Assembly (NCBI GenBank): GCA_030704615.1
Contig: CM060733.1
Location: 11,904,001 to 11,968,000, forward strand
Source: Takakia lepidozioides
Lineage: Eukaryota; Streptophyta; Takakiopsida; Takakiales; Takakiaceae
Direction of reading: 5' to 3'
DNA length: 64,000 nt
The notes under the pieces are model-generated. The model saw only the letters and a list, made by a program, of their open reading frames with translations. It ran no database searches and was not told the DNA's origin. This document shows positions 11,207 to 23,500 of the stretch, in pieces (within the stretch, counting starts at the first letter, position 1; each line of letters starts with the position of its first letter). Position numbers and translations under genes: made by a program.

Positions 11207-14069
11207 CAAGAGCTATTCTTGATAATTGCTTGTATAGATTACAACATCATGTCTCTAGTGCTCGTACCACAATTTCACCACAGTTGGGATCTACACCTGT
11301 CATGTCAGAAACATAGTTGTGGCATAGAAGGTTAGGTCATGTGAGCATTAAGAAGTTGAGACAGATGCAACTCTGAAGCCATCTTGTGGAAGGACTACCA
11401 TTGAAGGAGATGAGCGATATGCGTCTATGCAAAGCTTGGAAGGGAAACAACATCGAGGTCAATTTCCTAAGGATGGTGGACGAAGAGCCACAAGTATATT
11501 GGAGATTGTACATTCTGATGTGTGCGGGCCAATGCAAACCACATCACTTGGAGGAGCAAGGTACTTTGTGACATTCATTGATGATTTGTCAAGGAGGGTT
11601 GTGGTGAATTTCCTAAGGCAGAAAAGTCAAGTGCTAGAGAAATTCAAGGAGTTCAAAGTACTTGCAGAAAAACAAACTGGAAAGCCTCTTAAGATTTTGA
11701 GATCTGACAATGGTGGTGAGTACATCTCAAAGGCTTTCAATCAGTTTTGTCAAGAGAATGGAATAGCTCGACAGTTTACTGTTCCATATACACCTGAGCA
11801 GAATGGTGTAGCTGAGCGGATCAATAGATCACTACAAGAATCTGCAAGGAGTATGTTGAAAGAAGTGAATCTTTCAAATCATTTTTGGGCAGAAGCTGTT
11901 GGCACTGCAGCATATCTTCACAACAAAATACCTACCAAATCAGTGTTGGGAAAAACACCAGAAGAGGTATGGAGTGGTCAGAAGCCTAGTGTGGCTCATT
12001 GTAGGATTTTTGGATGTCGTGCATATGTCCATATCCCTACTCAGAAGCGAAGGAAACTTGACTCCAAATCAGAAGGATGCATCTTCATTGGCTACACAGA
12101 AGGTGTGAAGGGATATAAGTTGTTCAATAAGACAACTAAGGCTGTCAAACACAGTAGGGACGTAGTATTTGATGAAGGCTTCATACCCTCTTTGGTAGTG
12201 GGAGAAGATGACATGGGAATGAGCTTAGAGCCATTATACCATTTCCAAGAGGAGTCTTATGAGGAGCCAATACAAGAGATGGCTGAAGCAAATGATGGAG
12301 ATGTTCAACTTGATGGAGTTGATCAAGGAGTCGAAGTTGGTGAACCACTTGGTGATATGGACTCTAGAGATGAAGTTGAAGATGTGCCAATTCTAAGGAG
12401 ATCTCAGCGGGAAAAGAAAGCTCCTAATAGGCTGATTACATCTATGGGTGCCATTGAAGCTATGGAAGAAGTATCACAAGTGATTGAGCCTGCTACATAT
12501 GAGGAAGCGATGCGCTCTCCAGACAAACTACAATGGGAAGAAGCAATCAACTCAGAGTTGGATTCATTGATGCAAAACAAAGCATGGACACTCACTAGGT
12601 TGCCTGTAGGACGAAGAGCCATTGGTTGCAAGTGGATCTTCAAGTTGAAGTACAAAGCTGATGGATCTATTTACCGGTACAAAGCTCGTCTTGTAGCTAA
12701 AGGCTATGCACAAATTCAAGGAGTGGATTACAATGAAACCTTCTCACCAGTGGTGAAGATTTCTTCTATCACAGTGTTGTTAGCTCTTGCAGCTCAACAT
12801 AATCACGATGTTCATCAAATGGATGTTAAGACCGCATTTCTGAATGGAGAATTACAAGAAGAGATCTACATGAGACAACCTGAAGGGTTTGTACAAGGAG
12901 GAAGTGATATTGTGTGTAAGCTGCAAAAGAATTTGTATGGACTCAAACAAAGTCCTCGAGCTTGGTATGCTAGGATCGATGCTTACCTCTTAAAGACAAG
13001 ATTTGAGCGAAGCATTGCTGACACAAACATCTATGTGAAAAAGATGGGAGAGCGATTTGTGGTCATAGCTCTATATGTGGATGACACAATCATTGTCACC
13101 AACGATCATCAAAGATTGTTGCCAGAAACCAAAGCAGTGTTGAGTGCTGAGTTTGCCATGACTGACATGGGTGAGATTCGGTTCTGCCTTGGTATTCAAA
13201 TCAGCAGAGATCGAGTGAACCATACAGTATACATGCATCAACGACAATACATTGAGACAATTCTACAAAGGTTTAAGTTGGAGATGAGTAAGCCAACATC
13301 AACTCCTCTCGAAGTTGGTTTGAAACTTACGAAGGATATGGCACCTAAGACTCAAGAAGAGCAAGAAGATATGAGGAAAACTTCTTATCAAACCGTAGTC
13401 GGCAGTTTGATGTATTGCATGGTTTGTACTAGGCCAGACATTGCACATTCAGTGGGAGTGGTCTCACAATTTCTTTCAAATCCCGGACAAACCCATTGGA
13501 AAGCAGTGAAGAGGATATTTCGATATCTAAGAGGAACATTAACCTCTGGTCTACTCTACAAGAGAGTGGAAGATCCAAGTTTGTTGGGGTTTGTTGATGC
13601 TGACTGGGCAGGAGACGTTGATAGTAGAAAATCAACTTCGAGCCATTGTTTTCTCCTAGCAGGTGGAGCTGTATCTTGGTCTAGCAAACGACAAGTTGCA
13701 ACAGCGTTGTCATCAACAGAAGCTGAGTACATGTCCATTACACAAGCAGCAAAGGAGGCTATTTGGTTACGGAAGTTGCTTGGAGATTTGGATCATCTTC
13801 AATCACTACCTACGACTCTCTATTATGACAATCAAAGTGCGATTGCACTAAGTCAGAATCCAAAGTATCATTCAAGGACGAAGCACATTGAAGTGCAACA
13901 TCACTACATACGGGAAGTTGTATACAAGGGAGAGATCAAGATGATCTATTGTGCTACAGGAAATATGGTTGCGGATGTTTTGACGAACAGTCTACCACAA
14001 ACAAAACACATGAAGTGTTCAGCCTTACTTGGTGTCTCTTCTCCAAAAACAAACGAAGTAGCTAAATGA
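11207..14069 (+). pseudogene. Copia integrase, reverse transcriptase and RNase H
   Basis: Bases 11207-11426 carry the damaged integrase zinc-binding region: the histidine half (WHRRLGH) is visible, the second cysteine of the CxxC pair appears lost, and stops interrupt it. From 11427 one frame runs 880 codons to TGA 14067-14069. Landmarks by codon in that frame: integrase D near 50, D near 91 and E near 129; reverse transcriptase YVDD near 549; RNase H DADWAGD near 724 and STEAEY near 765. The catalytic residues are intact, so the defects are upstream of this frame. Confidence 0.92.
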
Positions 14070-14079
14070 TATGGTTTAA

Positions 14080-14090
14080 TTGAGTGGGAG
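14080..14090 (+). promoter_or_regulatory. Copia polypurine tract
   Basis: TTGAGTGGGAG abuts the 3' LTR and is the expected plus-strand priming site. Confidence 0.8.
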
Positions 14091-14397
14091 TGTTGGAAGT
14101 AATTAAACATATCTAGAAGACTAAGAGTCTTGAAGGCCAAAGGCTTAGAAGTCTAAGAGACTATCTTGTTTAACTCACCTTTGGAAGGTGAATGGCTAGA
14201 AGGTGGATGGTCACCATAGTGGAAGTGGAAGTGACCAAGTAGGACTTTCTAGAGACCTTCTTGTACAAGCTCGGGGGTGAAGCCACTAGTCTAAGTGTAA
14301 GAGTATGATGGTGGCTTCTATGGTTGGGATGAGAGCTTTAGTTTTAGCTTTAGTCTAAGACTTTAGTTCTTGTTCATGTTCTTGCTCAATTCTAACA
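14091..14397 (+). repeat. Copia 3' LTR
   Basis: Direct repeat of 9622-9928 with two visible substitutions, followed at once by the target duplication TCAAC. Confidence 0.96.
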
Positions 14398-14402
14398 TCA
14401 AC

Positions 14403-15128
14403 ACCAAGGCTAAATGACAAGTGCTTTCAAATAATCTTAGGATATATCAAACATTTGAACATCATGTGCTAGTAAGCATAATAGATCTCACATACAAACC
14501 TGGAATAAAGACAAAGGCCCCCCAGCTCCTGGCGTATTCCTCCCTACATAGTGATACCATCCCAAGCAAATCCATAATTCATAGCAAGTACAAGGTTTAC
14601 AGAGGCAATGTGAATGAGCACGCTCTACTCACTCCCTCCTGTAATGAGATGGAACTACAACCAATCAGCAATGTCTCTCGCTCCGAATATACCCCCAAGC
14701 CTTTCCAGAGCCTCTGTCCCCTAAACTCTTTAAATATATATATCCATGGAAATGGACAGTATAGAAAACTAGCTAACTTACTTGGCCAAAAAACTGGGCG
14801 ATTTAGTAGAGGAAAAAAACAACCCGGGATTTTTTATGATTTTCTTATATATATGGAAATTCCTAACATATAGGTCAGATGTTTTTGGTTATTTTTGGGG
14901 TTCATCAGATAACCCTTTTCAATAGAGATATGTCTGTTGGCGTGAGTCAAGATGGGCAACACACTACATAACTAGTTTTCTTTGATTTTGACGATGACCG
15001 TGAGCACCACTTCAAATCAAGGCAAACCTAGCCTTAGGTCTGATTCATAGAGCAAATCAACAACAATTTGTTGAAGAATATGGCCAATATCAATTTCCGC
15101 TGCAGCTGAGAAAACACAAGAAATTGAT
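14403..15128. other. No gene recognised; upstream part of a Ty3 element likely
   Basis: An open stretch at 14421-14873 has no recognisable motif. The sequence is AT-rich with TATATATA runs near 14735 and 14850. I could not find an LTR or primer site for the Ty3 element that begins at 15129, so its 5' end is lost or unrecognised. Confidence 0.4.
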
Positions 15129-16245
15129 GTGCCAGAAGAACTTATCACTATGAAGGCTGGAGATCTAGCTCAGGTCATTCGTGAGGCAGTAGCTAGTGGA
15201 GTGAAAGAGGGCATAGCTGCTGTTGGCAGTAGACCTACAGCAAATCCAACTCCACCGGCGGTGCCACCTGACCAGCAAGCGGTAGACCAACCAGTGGTAG
15301 ACCAACCAGTAAGTGCTTCCCATAATGATTTGCATGCAAGAACTAGGACAAAAAGAAAAGAGGCTAGCGGTGGTTCTGCCTCTAGTGCATCCTCACAGGA
15401 TAGCCGCTCTATGATGACAAGGGATTCTAAGAGAAGAACGGTTGACAAGAAAATTAGGAAGATGACGCATCTTCATGAATTCCATGGTCGCCCAAATGCG
15501 CCTTGCCCTAAGGTGCTGTCTTTTTTGGAGACTCTGGAAGAGTTCTTCAGTGAGGACTATACAGATGCAGATAAGATCCGCACAGCCTCATTACAAATGA
15601 GAGGCAAATCTAAAGAATGGTGGATTAGAATGAAAGAGAAGCCGGGTCTGGAAGGGAGAGTGGATCCAATTACCACATGGGCTAAGTTCAAGTGGGTCTT
15701 TAAAGAACAGTACCTGCCAGAGGATTATGCGCACAAGATGAAGATGGGTTTGATGGAACTTGGCCAGGGAAGAATGAGTGTGGCAGACTACAAGGTGAAG
15801 TTTGACTAACACGCTTCATACTTCTATTCCTTGAAGGAGTCTGACAGGGTGGATTTGTTCCTGACTGGGCTAGTCAAAGCAATCAGATTTTTGGTTCAGG
15901 CATATGAGCCGAAGACAGAGGCTGATGCATATAGACTAGCTATCAATTTCGAGAGCCAGCACAAGGCACATCTGGGCGCAAGTGTACCTACTGATAGGGA
16001 TTTCAAGCCGAAGTCATTCCCTTCTTGTGGAGGTCAGAAAAGAAAAAACTGGAAAAGGTTCAATAAGAAGACAACAAGGACTGAGCCTCGGGGTAATCAG
16101 AATTTTGGGGCTCCAGCAACCAAACGTCTATCAGAGAAGGAACAAGAAGAACACCGACGATTGGGTCAGTGTTTCATCTGTCATGAAAAAGGCCATCGGG
16201 CGTTTGAATGTTCCAAACGCGTACACGTGCAGCTGCAGCTATGAT
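15129..16245 (+). pseudogene. Ty3 gag with one nonsense codon
   Basis: The capsid-like part (FLETLEEFF, WWIRMKEK, WAKFKWVFKEQYLP) is followed by a single in-frame TAA at 15807. The same frame then continues to a zinc knuckle C-x2-C-x4-H-x4-C (CFICHEKGHRAFEC) near 16170-16215. The nonsense codon is the main lesion in gag. Confidence 0.85.
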
Positions 16246-17390
16246 TGTGCAAGAGGTTGAGGATAAGATGGATGTGGATGCACCTGGGACGAGCAAAGGT
16301 AAACAGCTGAGGATCTTAGTGGCTGTGATGGGTGAGGAGATAGACTATAATTTCACAATCATACGATTGAATGGTCAGGTGGGAAGAGAGACCACGACTA
16401 TTTTGATTGACCCAAGAAGTAGCCATAACTTCTTGTCTCAAAATTTTGCAAACAAGTGCAAGCTGCAGTTAATGGAGGTTGGCGCCAACACCATTCTGTT
16501 GCCTAATGGAGATACAGGATCTAGCAATAGTATGAGCTTGGATCAATGCAGGGACACTCAAGTGGCATGCCGAGATTGCTCAGTGGAGGGGGTGTTGCCT
16601 GGTGGTAAACGATTCAAGCTTACATGTACAAGAGCCCTACCCAATGTTCCCTTGTTGTCAGCCCTTCAAATGAAGCGATGCATACAGAAAACAGCCGATC
16701 AGCTGTTCTTCGTAAGCATTCATGAGAAGGCATTGAAGTGGAGTTGAACAACCTCAATAGAGCAGATAAGGTCCTGTCTGAATATTCAGATGTGTTTCCC
16801 AGTGATCTGCTTGGACTACCTCCTGAAAGGGATGTAGATCATGCCATTGAGTTGGTTCCTGAAGCAGTTCATGTCTCTAGGATTCCTTATAGGCATTCTT
16901 TGATGGAGAATGAAGAATTGGAGAGACAGCTGGCTGATTTGCTGGAGAAAGGTTATATCAAGCCTAGCAAGTCTCCCTGGGGAGCACCAGTGTTGTTCAA
17001 GAAAAAGAAAGACGGGACTTTAAGGTTGTGTGCAGACTACAGATGGCTGAATAAGCTAACTGTAAAGAACAAGTTTCCACTTCCTAGGATAGATGACTTA
17101 TTTGATTACTTGCATGTGCGCAAGTATTTTCAAAGATAGACCTACAAAGTGGATACCATCAGATCCGTGTTAAAGACTTGGACACGTTTAAGACGGCCTT
17201 CAGAACTAGATTTGGCCACTATGAATATACTGTGATGTCTTTTGGACTCACAAATGCACCAGCCACTTTCATGTGCTTAATGAATACCTTATTCAGAAAG
17301 TATTTGGGGAAATTTGTGTTAGTCTTCATGGATGACATTTTAATCTATTCGAAGTCTGAAGAAGAACACGTGGAACACTTGAAAAGTGCC
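16208..17390 (+). pseudogene. Ty3 protease and reverse transcriptase (5' part)
   Basis: The protease stretch around 16400-16440 reads IDPRSSHNF where an active enzyme has a D-[ST]-G triad, so the catalytic loop is mutated. Reverse transcriptase follows in two frames: [19 protein letters not shown] near 16975, then [19 protein letters not shown] near 17200 and the active site FMDDILIYS near 17330. The frame breaks near 17135. Coding ends abruptly at about 17390, at the inversion boundary. Confidence 0.85.
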
Positions 17391-18388
17391 AAGATATGTT
17401 TTCTGAAAGCCAGGATGACCTGCAATGGGTATGTTATGACAGTCGTACATAATCTTTAGTCTAAAGTCTGCAACCTGAGGAATGCATAGACGCCCATTGT
17501 AGTACAACAACCCATCCTTCAACAGATAAGCAAGATACTTGCCAATTTCCTCAGAAGTCTTAACCCCACGAAACAGGCTTTCAAAAGGGCCAGTAAAATA
17601 TGCGTCTCTAGCATACTGACCTCTTATCTATCACAGTGCTTCTTATCATTGAAATAGTTGTTGTCCACCTTCTTCTGGACAACGCATCTGCCACCACGTT
17701 CTCTTTCCCCTTCACATAATGCAATTCAAAGAAGAACTGCTGGAGGAATTCTACCCAACGACATTGTCTGCGACTGAGGTTGGGTTGTGTGGCCAGATAC
17801 TTCAAGCTTTCATGGTCTGTCTCAATCTTAAATTCCCTTCCCGGCAGATAATGCCGCCAAACCTTTAAGGCATGTATGATGGCTACCAATTTTTTTTCAT
17901 GCACTGGGTTCAGCTCTGTTGGGCTTAGTTTTCTCGACTCATAAGCTATTACCTGTCCGTGTTGCATTAATACAACTCTTATGGCCAGGTCACTCGCATC
18001 TGTGCAAAGTACTAGACCACCTGTCTTGTAATCCATTAACTTCAAGACAGGAGCATGTGTCAACATATCTTTAAGCTTTTCAAAGCTTTCATTACAATCA
18101 TCGGTCCAGGTAATCGCTCCTAAGCCTTTCAACAGGCTAGTGAGAGGGGCTGCAATCTTGGAAAATGCCTTTATAAATCTTCTATAAAAGCTTGCAAGTC
18201 CTAAGAATGCTCTCACATCAGTTCTATTTTTCGGGATATGCCATTCTGCCACTGTCTTTACCTTCTTGGGATCAACTAAGATGTCATTCTTTGACACTAT
18301 GTGACCCAAGTATTCCATTTGGGAGACAAAAAACTCACACTTGCTTTTCTTAGCATAGAGTTTATTTTCTCTTAAGATCTCGCCAGGA
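17390..18388 (-). pseudogene. Inverted segment: RT thumb, RNase H, integrase zinc-binding start
   Basis: On the minus strand, reading 18385 down to 17395: ENKLYAKKSKCEFF and YLGHIV (end of reverse transcriptase), FLGLASFYRRFIKAFSKIA, RNase H landmarks CTDASD, HEKKLVAIIHALKVWRHYL and TDHESLKYL, ADALSRR, and finally GHPGFQKTY from the integrase zinc-binding domain. One frame covers 18380 down to about 17608; a frame or stop defect follows. The ends meet the plus-strand flanks at matching positions of the polyprotein. Confidence 0.88.
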
Positions 18389-19036
18389 AACAATTTTTCT
18401 GGCCTGGGATGAAGAAGAACATACGAGATTATGTTGAAAGGTGTTACCCTTGTCAGGTAACCAAGACAGAACAGATCAAAACTCCTGGACTTTTGCAATA
18501 TCTGAATGTGCCTAGGGCAAAGTGGGAATCTATAAGTATGGATTTCATTGGCTCATTGCCTAAGACCAGAAATGGACATGATGCCATCTTTGTGGTGGTT
18601 GATCTCTTGTCAAAGTAGGTGCATTTCATACCCACAAAGATGAGTGCTACTGCCACAGACACAACTAATCTCTTTGTAAAAGAAATATACAGACTGCATG
18701 GATTGCCAAGAGAAATTGTGTCTGACAGAGATTCAAAGTTTACAAGTGGATTTTGGACTGCTTTGTTCAAAGCTCTGAATACCAGATTGTGTTTTAGCAG
18801 TGCTTACCATCCAGAATTTGATGCTCAGACAGAGAGGACAAATAGAACCTTAGAAGACATGCTCCGAATGTATGTGGGGCAAAGGCAAAGCTCTTGGGAG
18901 CAATATTTGTATTTTTGTAATAAGAACATGCATACAGCTATTGGGGTAAGCCCATTTGAAGATGTCTATGGGCAAGATTGCTTGACACCAGCATCTTGGC
19001 ATGTTTCAAATACTAAGGTTGAAAGTGTCAATTAGA
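18388..19036 (+). pseudogene. Ty3 integrase fragment
   Basis: Resumes with FWPGMKKNIRDYVERCYPCQ (the cysteine half of the zinc-binding domain), then SMDFIGSLP, VSDRDSKF and the third catalytic region near 18830. One stop separates two stretches near 18616. No chromodomain is reached before coding ends. Confidence 0.82.
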
Positions 19037-19090
19037 TGATAGCAAGGATGCAACAAAAGATGGACTTGATGAAGGATAGCATGAAGAGAG

Positions 19091-19537
19091 TTTTTTTTTA
19101 TTATCCATGAGACATAAAGTACATAAAGTACCAGTATGAAGGCAAAAAAAATCGCATAGGATTGAACCATAGACCCAGGATCAACAAAGATCTCAAATTA
19201 CGATTAGGTCAAAGCCCCAATATGCTCAAATTTAAAATTCTTATACATCAAGCTTTTGCACGCAAGTAATATTTGAATTAAATGAATTTTGAGAAGTTCC
19301 ATTGTAAGACATGTAATACATAGACAACTTAACTCCGTTTAGAAATCTCCGGTGGAGCTGTAGAAATTGCAAAAGGCCAGGGAACTGTGGGAATTCGCAG
19401 GGAACACGTAGGGTACGACCAAAATATTATTCATCCATTTGGAAAAATAAAATATACTTGATCACTTTAAAAAATACTTGAACTCCGATCTCAAATTCAC
19501 TAAAAGACCTTTTTTGATCAGCATAGGCATTTGCCTG
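19091..19537. other. No gene recognised
   Basis: Contains a poly-T run near 19091-19100 and AT-rich unique-looking sequence. It lies between the truncated Ty3 element and the truncated G1 LTR. Confidence 0.4.
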
Positions 19538-19926
19538 GAGTACTGGGAACTGGAAACAAGAGTAGCTTGAACTGGTGTTGGCGAGACTGAAGAGTGTCCA
19601 GTCTCGCCTCCTATATATACTAAGAAGCTTCCCTAAGAAGCCTCCCCTATGGAGTGAAGAAGTTTCCAAGATTAAACAAAGGTTTCTTGACGGAGAAGCT
19701 TCCTTAAACAAAGGAGGTATCTTGATGGAGAACTTTCCTCAAAAGGAAGCTTCCTGAGCAGTTTCTCAAGTTACTCTTGGTAATTTGATAAACTTCCGGT
19801 AACTTGGTAAGTAATGATAAATCATGGTAGATCATGATAAATCACGGTAAATCATGGCAACTTCCGATAACTTGGTAACTTCTGGTATTTACTCTTGGTA
19901 AGTTCCTCTGGGTTATATCCGTGACA
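19538..19926 (-). repeat. G1 3' LTR, truncated
   Basis: The right edge ends TGACA at 19922-19926, next to the complement of a purine tract. Similarity to the other G1 LTRs is lost to the left of about 19538. It contains the complement of the TATA region near 19610-19620 and GAAGCTTC palindromes. Confidence 0.88.
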
Positions 19927-20201
19927 TCACCCCTCCTCCAGCGCCGAGTTCCTCGAGGAGCGGTAAAATCTTGGACTTGCTTAGAGTTGGAGAAAATCCA
20001 AAATCCGGCGAATGGTACTTGCCAAGTATTCGGCTCTTCGTTCTTGACTCAAATGATTTATAGGTCCCTGCAACCATCGATAGTGTCCAACACCTTGAAC
20101 TTGGGACCACGCAGTGATTTGAGCATTCTGATTTTCGAAGCTGCCTTCAAATATGATTTCGTTGTCCTCTGGGTCCGAAGCCTAAACCTCCAATAGAATT
20201 A

Positions 20202-20402
20202 TCAGACTTCGAGTAGGCTCCACTTGCCGTCGTACGGGGTCCAGACAATGAAGTACGCGTCGCATTGGTGGCCCATCATCTCGAGAGCGTCGGCGTGATG
20301 TTGAAGGTCGTAAGAGTCGGAACGACTGATCTGGTAGCTGGGTAAGCGACAACTCCAATGTATCTTATTCTTATGACTCCATATTGCCAACACAAGATAC
20401 AA
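20202..20402 (-). other. Extra open frame between pol and polypurine tract in G1 (minus copy)
   Basis: A minus-strand frame without an obvious ATG that contains IHWSCRLP, ISRSDS, DLQHHADALE and MGHQCDAYFIVWTPYDGK. The plus-strand G1 copy keeps the same frame at 44432-44605 with amino-acid substitutions. It sits in the position where some Ty3 elements carry an additional gene. No similarity is recognised. Confidence 0.45.
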
Positions 20403-20537
20403 GAGTGCTGGAAGTGTTGGAAGTGTAGCTATATATACTGATGTGTGGTGTTCCTTCCTCCTTAGCGTATATCAAGTACATTGAATATGGAGTCTTCACC
20501 TTGAAGCTAACTTGGCTGACATCATCGTTGTGACGTC

Positions 20538-23500
20538 TTATTGACGTGTAGCTCGGGGCTTAGCTGGATATCGTTGATGAAACTTTTGGACTTTGTCAGA
20601 TGCATTGGCGAGGTTGGATGAAGGTTCCCACGTTCGTTCGCTGATGTCGTAGCCTTTCCAATGTACGAAATACTCAAGACGTTTATACTTGATGCGAGAG
20701 TCTAGGACTTCGTCGACTTCATACTTAATTTCCTGATTGACTTCGATTGGTGGAGGTGGTATGGAGACTCCCCCTGGAATATTCGATGGATGATACAACT
20801 CCAATAATGAAACATGAAAGACTGGATGGATGCGCATACTTCGTGGGAGTTCAAGCCGAAAACTGACCGGATTTATTTGTTGAATAATTTTGAATGGTAC
20901 CAGGCGTTGATAATCCAACTTCCTTGATGGTCGCGAGGTTTGTATGTCCCGTCGAAGAAGCCACACACGGTCTCCGACCTTGAACTGGGGTTAGAGTTGA
21001 CGACGTTGATTTGTGTACTCCTTGTATTGTTTTTGAGCTTCTGCGAGGTGGAATGTAAGCTCCTTGTGAATCGTAGCGAGATGAGTAGTAAGGTTTTCTG
21101 CAGCAGGGCTTCCAACAGTCGTCATGTGGAAAAGGTTTGCTCGAGAATGATGACCATAATTAGAGAAAAATGAAGTTTGCTTAGTCGAAGAATGTATAGT
21201 GTTGTTGTAGGCAAACTTAGCCAATGACAGAAGGTCCGTCCAATTATCTTGGTGATAATTTATCGTACAGCGAAGATACTGCTCCAAAATCTGGTTTACA
21301 CGTTCGGTTTGACCATCAGTCTGTGGATGATTAGTTGTAGAGAGGTTGATCTTAATATCCAATATGTGAAATAATCCCCTCCAAAAATTTGATATGAACT
21401 GTGGTCCTCGATCAGATACGATATCCTTCGGGAGTCCATGAATGCGGTAGATATTATTGAGGAAGAGTCTTGCAGTTTCTTCGCCGGTAACCGTTTTATT
21501 ACATGGAATGAAATATGTCATCTAAAACGATCTACAATAACAAAGATTGAATCGGTGGTCTTGGAAATTGGAAGGTCCATAATAAAGTCCATAGACACGG
21601 ACGACCATGGACCCTTGGGAATGGGTAATGGTTGAAGAATGCCGTAAGGTCGATGTCGTGGTCCCTTCGCTCTAGCACACGTGTCGCAAGATTTTATAAA
21701 TTCTTTCACGAGTTTCCACATCTGCAGCCACTAGTAGTCCCTGGATATCAATTCCATTGTTTTGTTGAAGCCGAAATGTCCTACAGCCGGAAGATCATGA
21801 CATGTTTGAAGAATTCGAAGTCGTGTAGGTCCTAGATGTACATAGAGAAGTCCCTTGAAATAAAGTAAGTCATCTTTGGATTCAAAGTCGTTTGTAACAT
21901 GTGGGTTGTCGAGGTCGATTTAGTTGACTCCGTAGTGTTTTAGCAAATTGGTCGCTCTTCAATGCTTCCCGAATCTCCTTTATAATCTCTACATCATCAC
22001 AGGTGGACATGGATAGCATATTCACTTGAAGATTTGCTGGTTTCAAGATGATGGATTTCTGTTGGTCAAAAGCTGCATCCCCTTCTTTTGGCGCAAGATA
22101 CGATCGTCGAGAAAGAGCATATGGTTTTCCTTGAAGATGTCCGAGACGGTATATAATAACAAAATCAAACCTTGCTAGTGACATATTCCATCTCGCTTGA
22201 CGTCGATTCAATACACGAGCACTCATAAAATACTCGAGGTTTTTGTGATCGGTATAGACTGTGATATGATGTTTAGCTCCCTCCAATAAATGACGCCGCT
22301 CCTCAAAACCATCAATAATCGCTAGAAGTTCTTTGTCATGGATTTCATAATTGATCTCCGTAGCGGAAAATTTGCGAGAACGAAAACCAAGAGGGTGAAG
22401 TCTGTCATCTGTACCGTATTGAGAGAGTACCGCGCCAAGTGCAAAGTCCGATGCATCTGCTTCCAAAAAGAATGGTTTAGATGGGTCTGCATGTACCAGT
22501 ATTGGAGCCGTTGTAAATGTCTGCTTCAGCCTTTCAAATGCTTGGTCAGCCTTTTCGTCTTATACAAATTTGTCCTTCCATGTGAGTCGTGTCAATAGTG
22601 CAGCAATTTTGGAATAATCCTTGATGAAGATTCTATAGAAATTTGCAAATCCTAGAAAACATTGTACATCTCGGACCGAACTTGGTTTAATCCACTCGAT
22701 GATGGTTTGTATTTTCTTCTGATCCATTTATCGTACATGGCGACCATGTTCTTCTTCATTCTGTGAAAATATCAAAATGTCGTTCAAATAGATGACTACA
22801 AAGTCATCTAAATTTTTTCGAAAGATGCAATTCATCGTGTGTTGAAAAATTGCTGGAGCATTTGTAAGACCGAAAGGCATAACACTGTATTCGAAATGTC
22901 CGTACCTTGTGCGAAAAGCAGTTTTCCATTCGTCTCCTTCTTTTATTCGTACAAAGTTGTAAGCTCATCTCAAATCGATCTTTGTGAAAAAATTTGCTCG
23001 TCCAAGTTGATCGAGGAGTCCGGAAATCAGCGGTAGTGGGTAACGATTTTTTATAGTGACTTTGTTGAGCCCACGATAGTCCACATACATGCGTAATGAT
23101 CCGTCCTTCTTCTTCACAAATAAAATAGGTGCTCCCGCGGGTGATTTCGAATGTCGAATGAAATTCATTGACAAATTTTTATCAATGTATTCGCGTAAAG
23201 CAGCCAGCTCTGTCTGAGATAAATTGTAGATCGGGCCGAATGGTGGTTGAGCTCCTTCTTGCAACTCAATTGCACAATCATAAGGTCGATGTTCTGGCAA
23301 CATGTCAGCATTTTTCTTCTCGAAGACATCCTTGAAATCTTGATATTGAGTGGGTAATGTCGAAATACCTTGGTTTGTTGTGGTTTTGATCGGAGTCGCA
23401 TAACATGCAAATATCGCGTCTTTCTTCGTAGCTCTCATGAAGGCTCTAGCTCCAAGAAACAAGGGTTGAACACCTTTGGTACTTTTGCATTTTTGTCTTG

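Larger units (their letters stand above)
9622..14397 (+). mobile_element. Complete Ty1/copia retrotransposon, recently inserted
   Basis: A 4776-bp element bounded by two 307-bp LTRs that start TGTTGG and end CTAACA. The 5-bp target duplication TCAAC is perfect (9617-9621 and 14398-14402). The LTRs differ at only two positions that I can see (T/C in AAAGG[T/C]TTAG and G/T in GGGA[G/T]GAG), so insertion is recent. Domain order is gag, protease, integrase, reverse transcriptase, RNase H, the copia order. The coding region is nevertheless broken (see gag and pol entries), so this copy probably moved with enzymes supplied by a relative, or decayed since. Confidence 0.96.
15129..19090 (+). mobile_element. 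Degenerate Ty3/gypsy element with an internal inversion
   Basis: The order on the plus strand is gag, zinc knuckle, protease, reverse transcriptase fingers and palm to about 17390; then about 1 kb on the minus strand (end of reverse transcriptase, RNase H, start of integrase); then integrase again on plus from about 18388. The flipped piece supplies exactly the missing middle, so this is an inversion in place. No LTRs are visible, and integrase stops near 19036, so the right end is truncated. Its proteins differ clearly from the G1 family in this window. Confidence 0.85.

Noticed and set aside
14421-14873. 150-codon open frame right after the copia element
   Set aside because: Irregular composition, no motif and no splice context; a chance frame in AT-rich DNA.
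15170-15448. Antisense frame opposite Ty3 gag
   Set aside because: Shadow of the gag coding strand.
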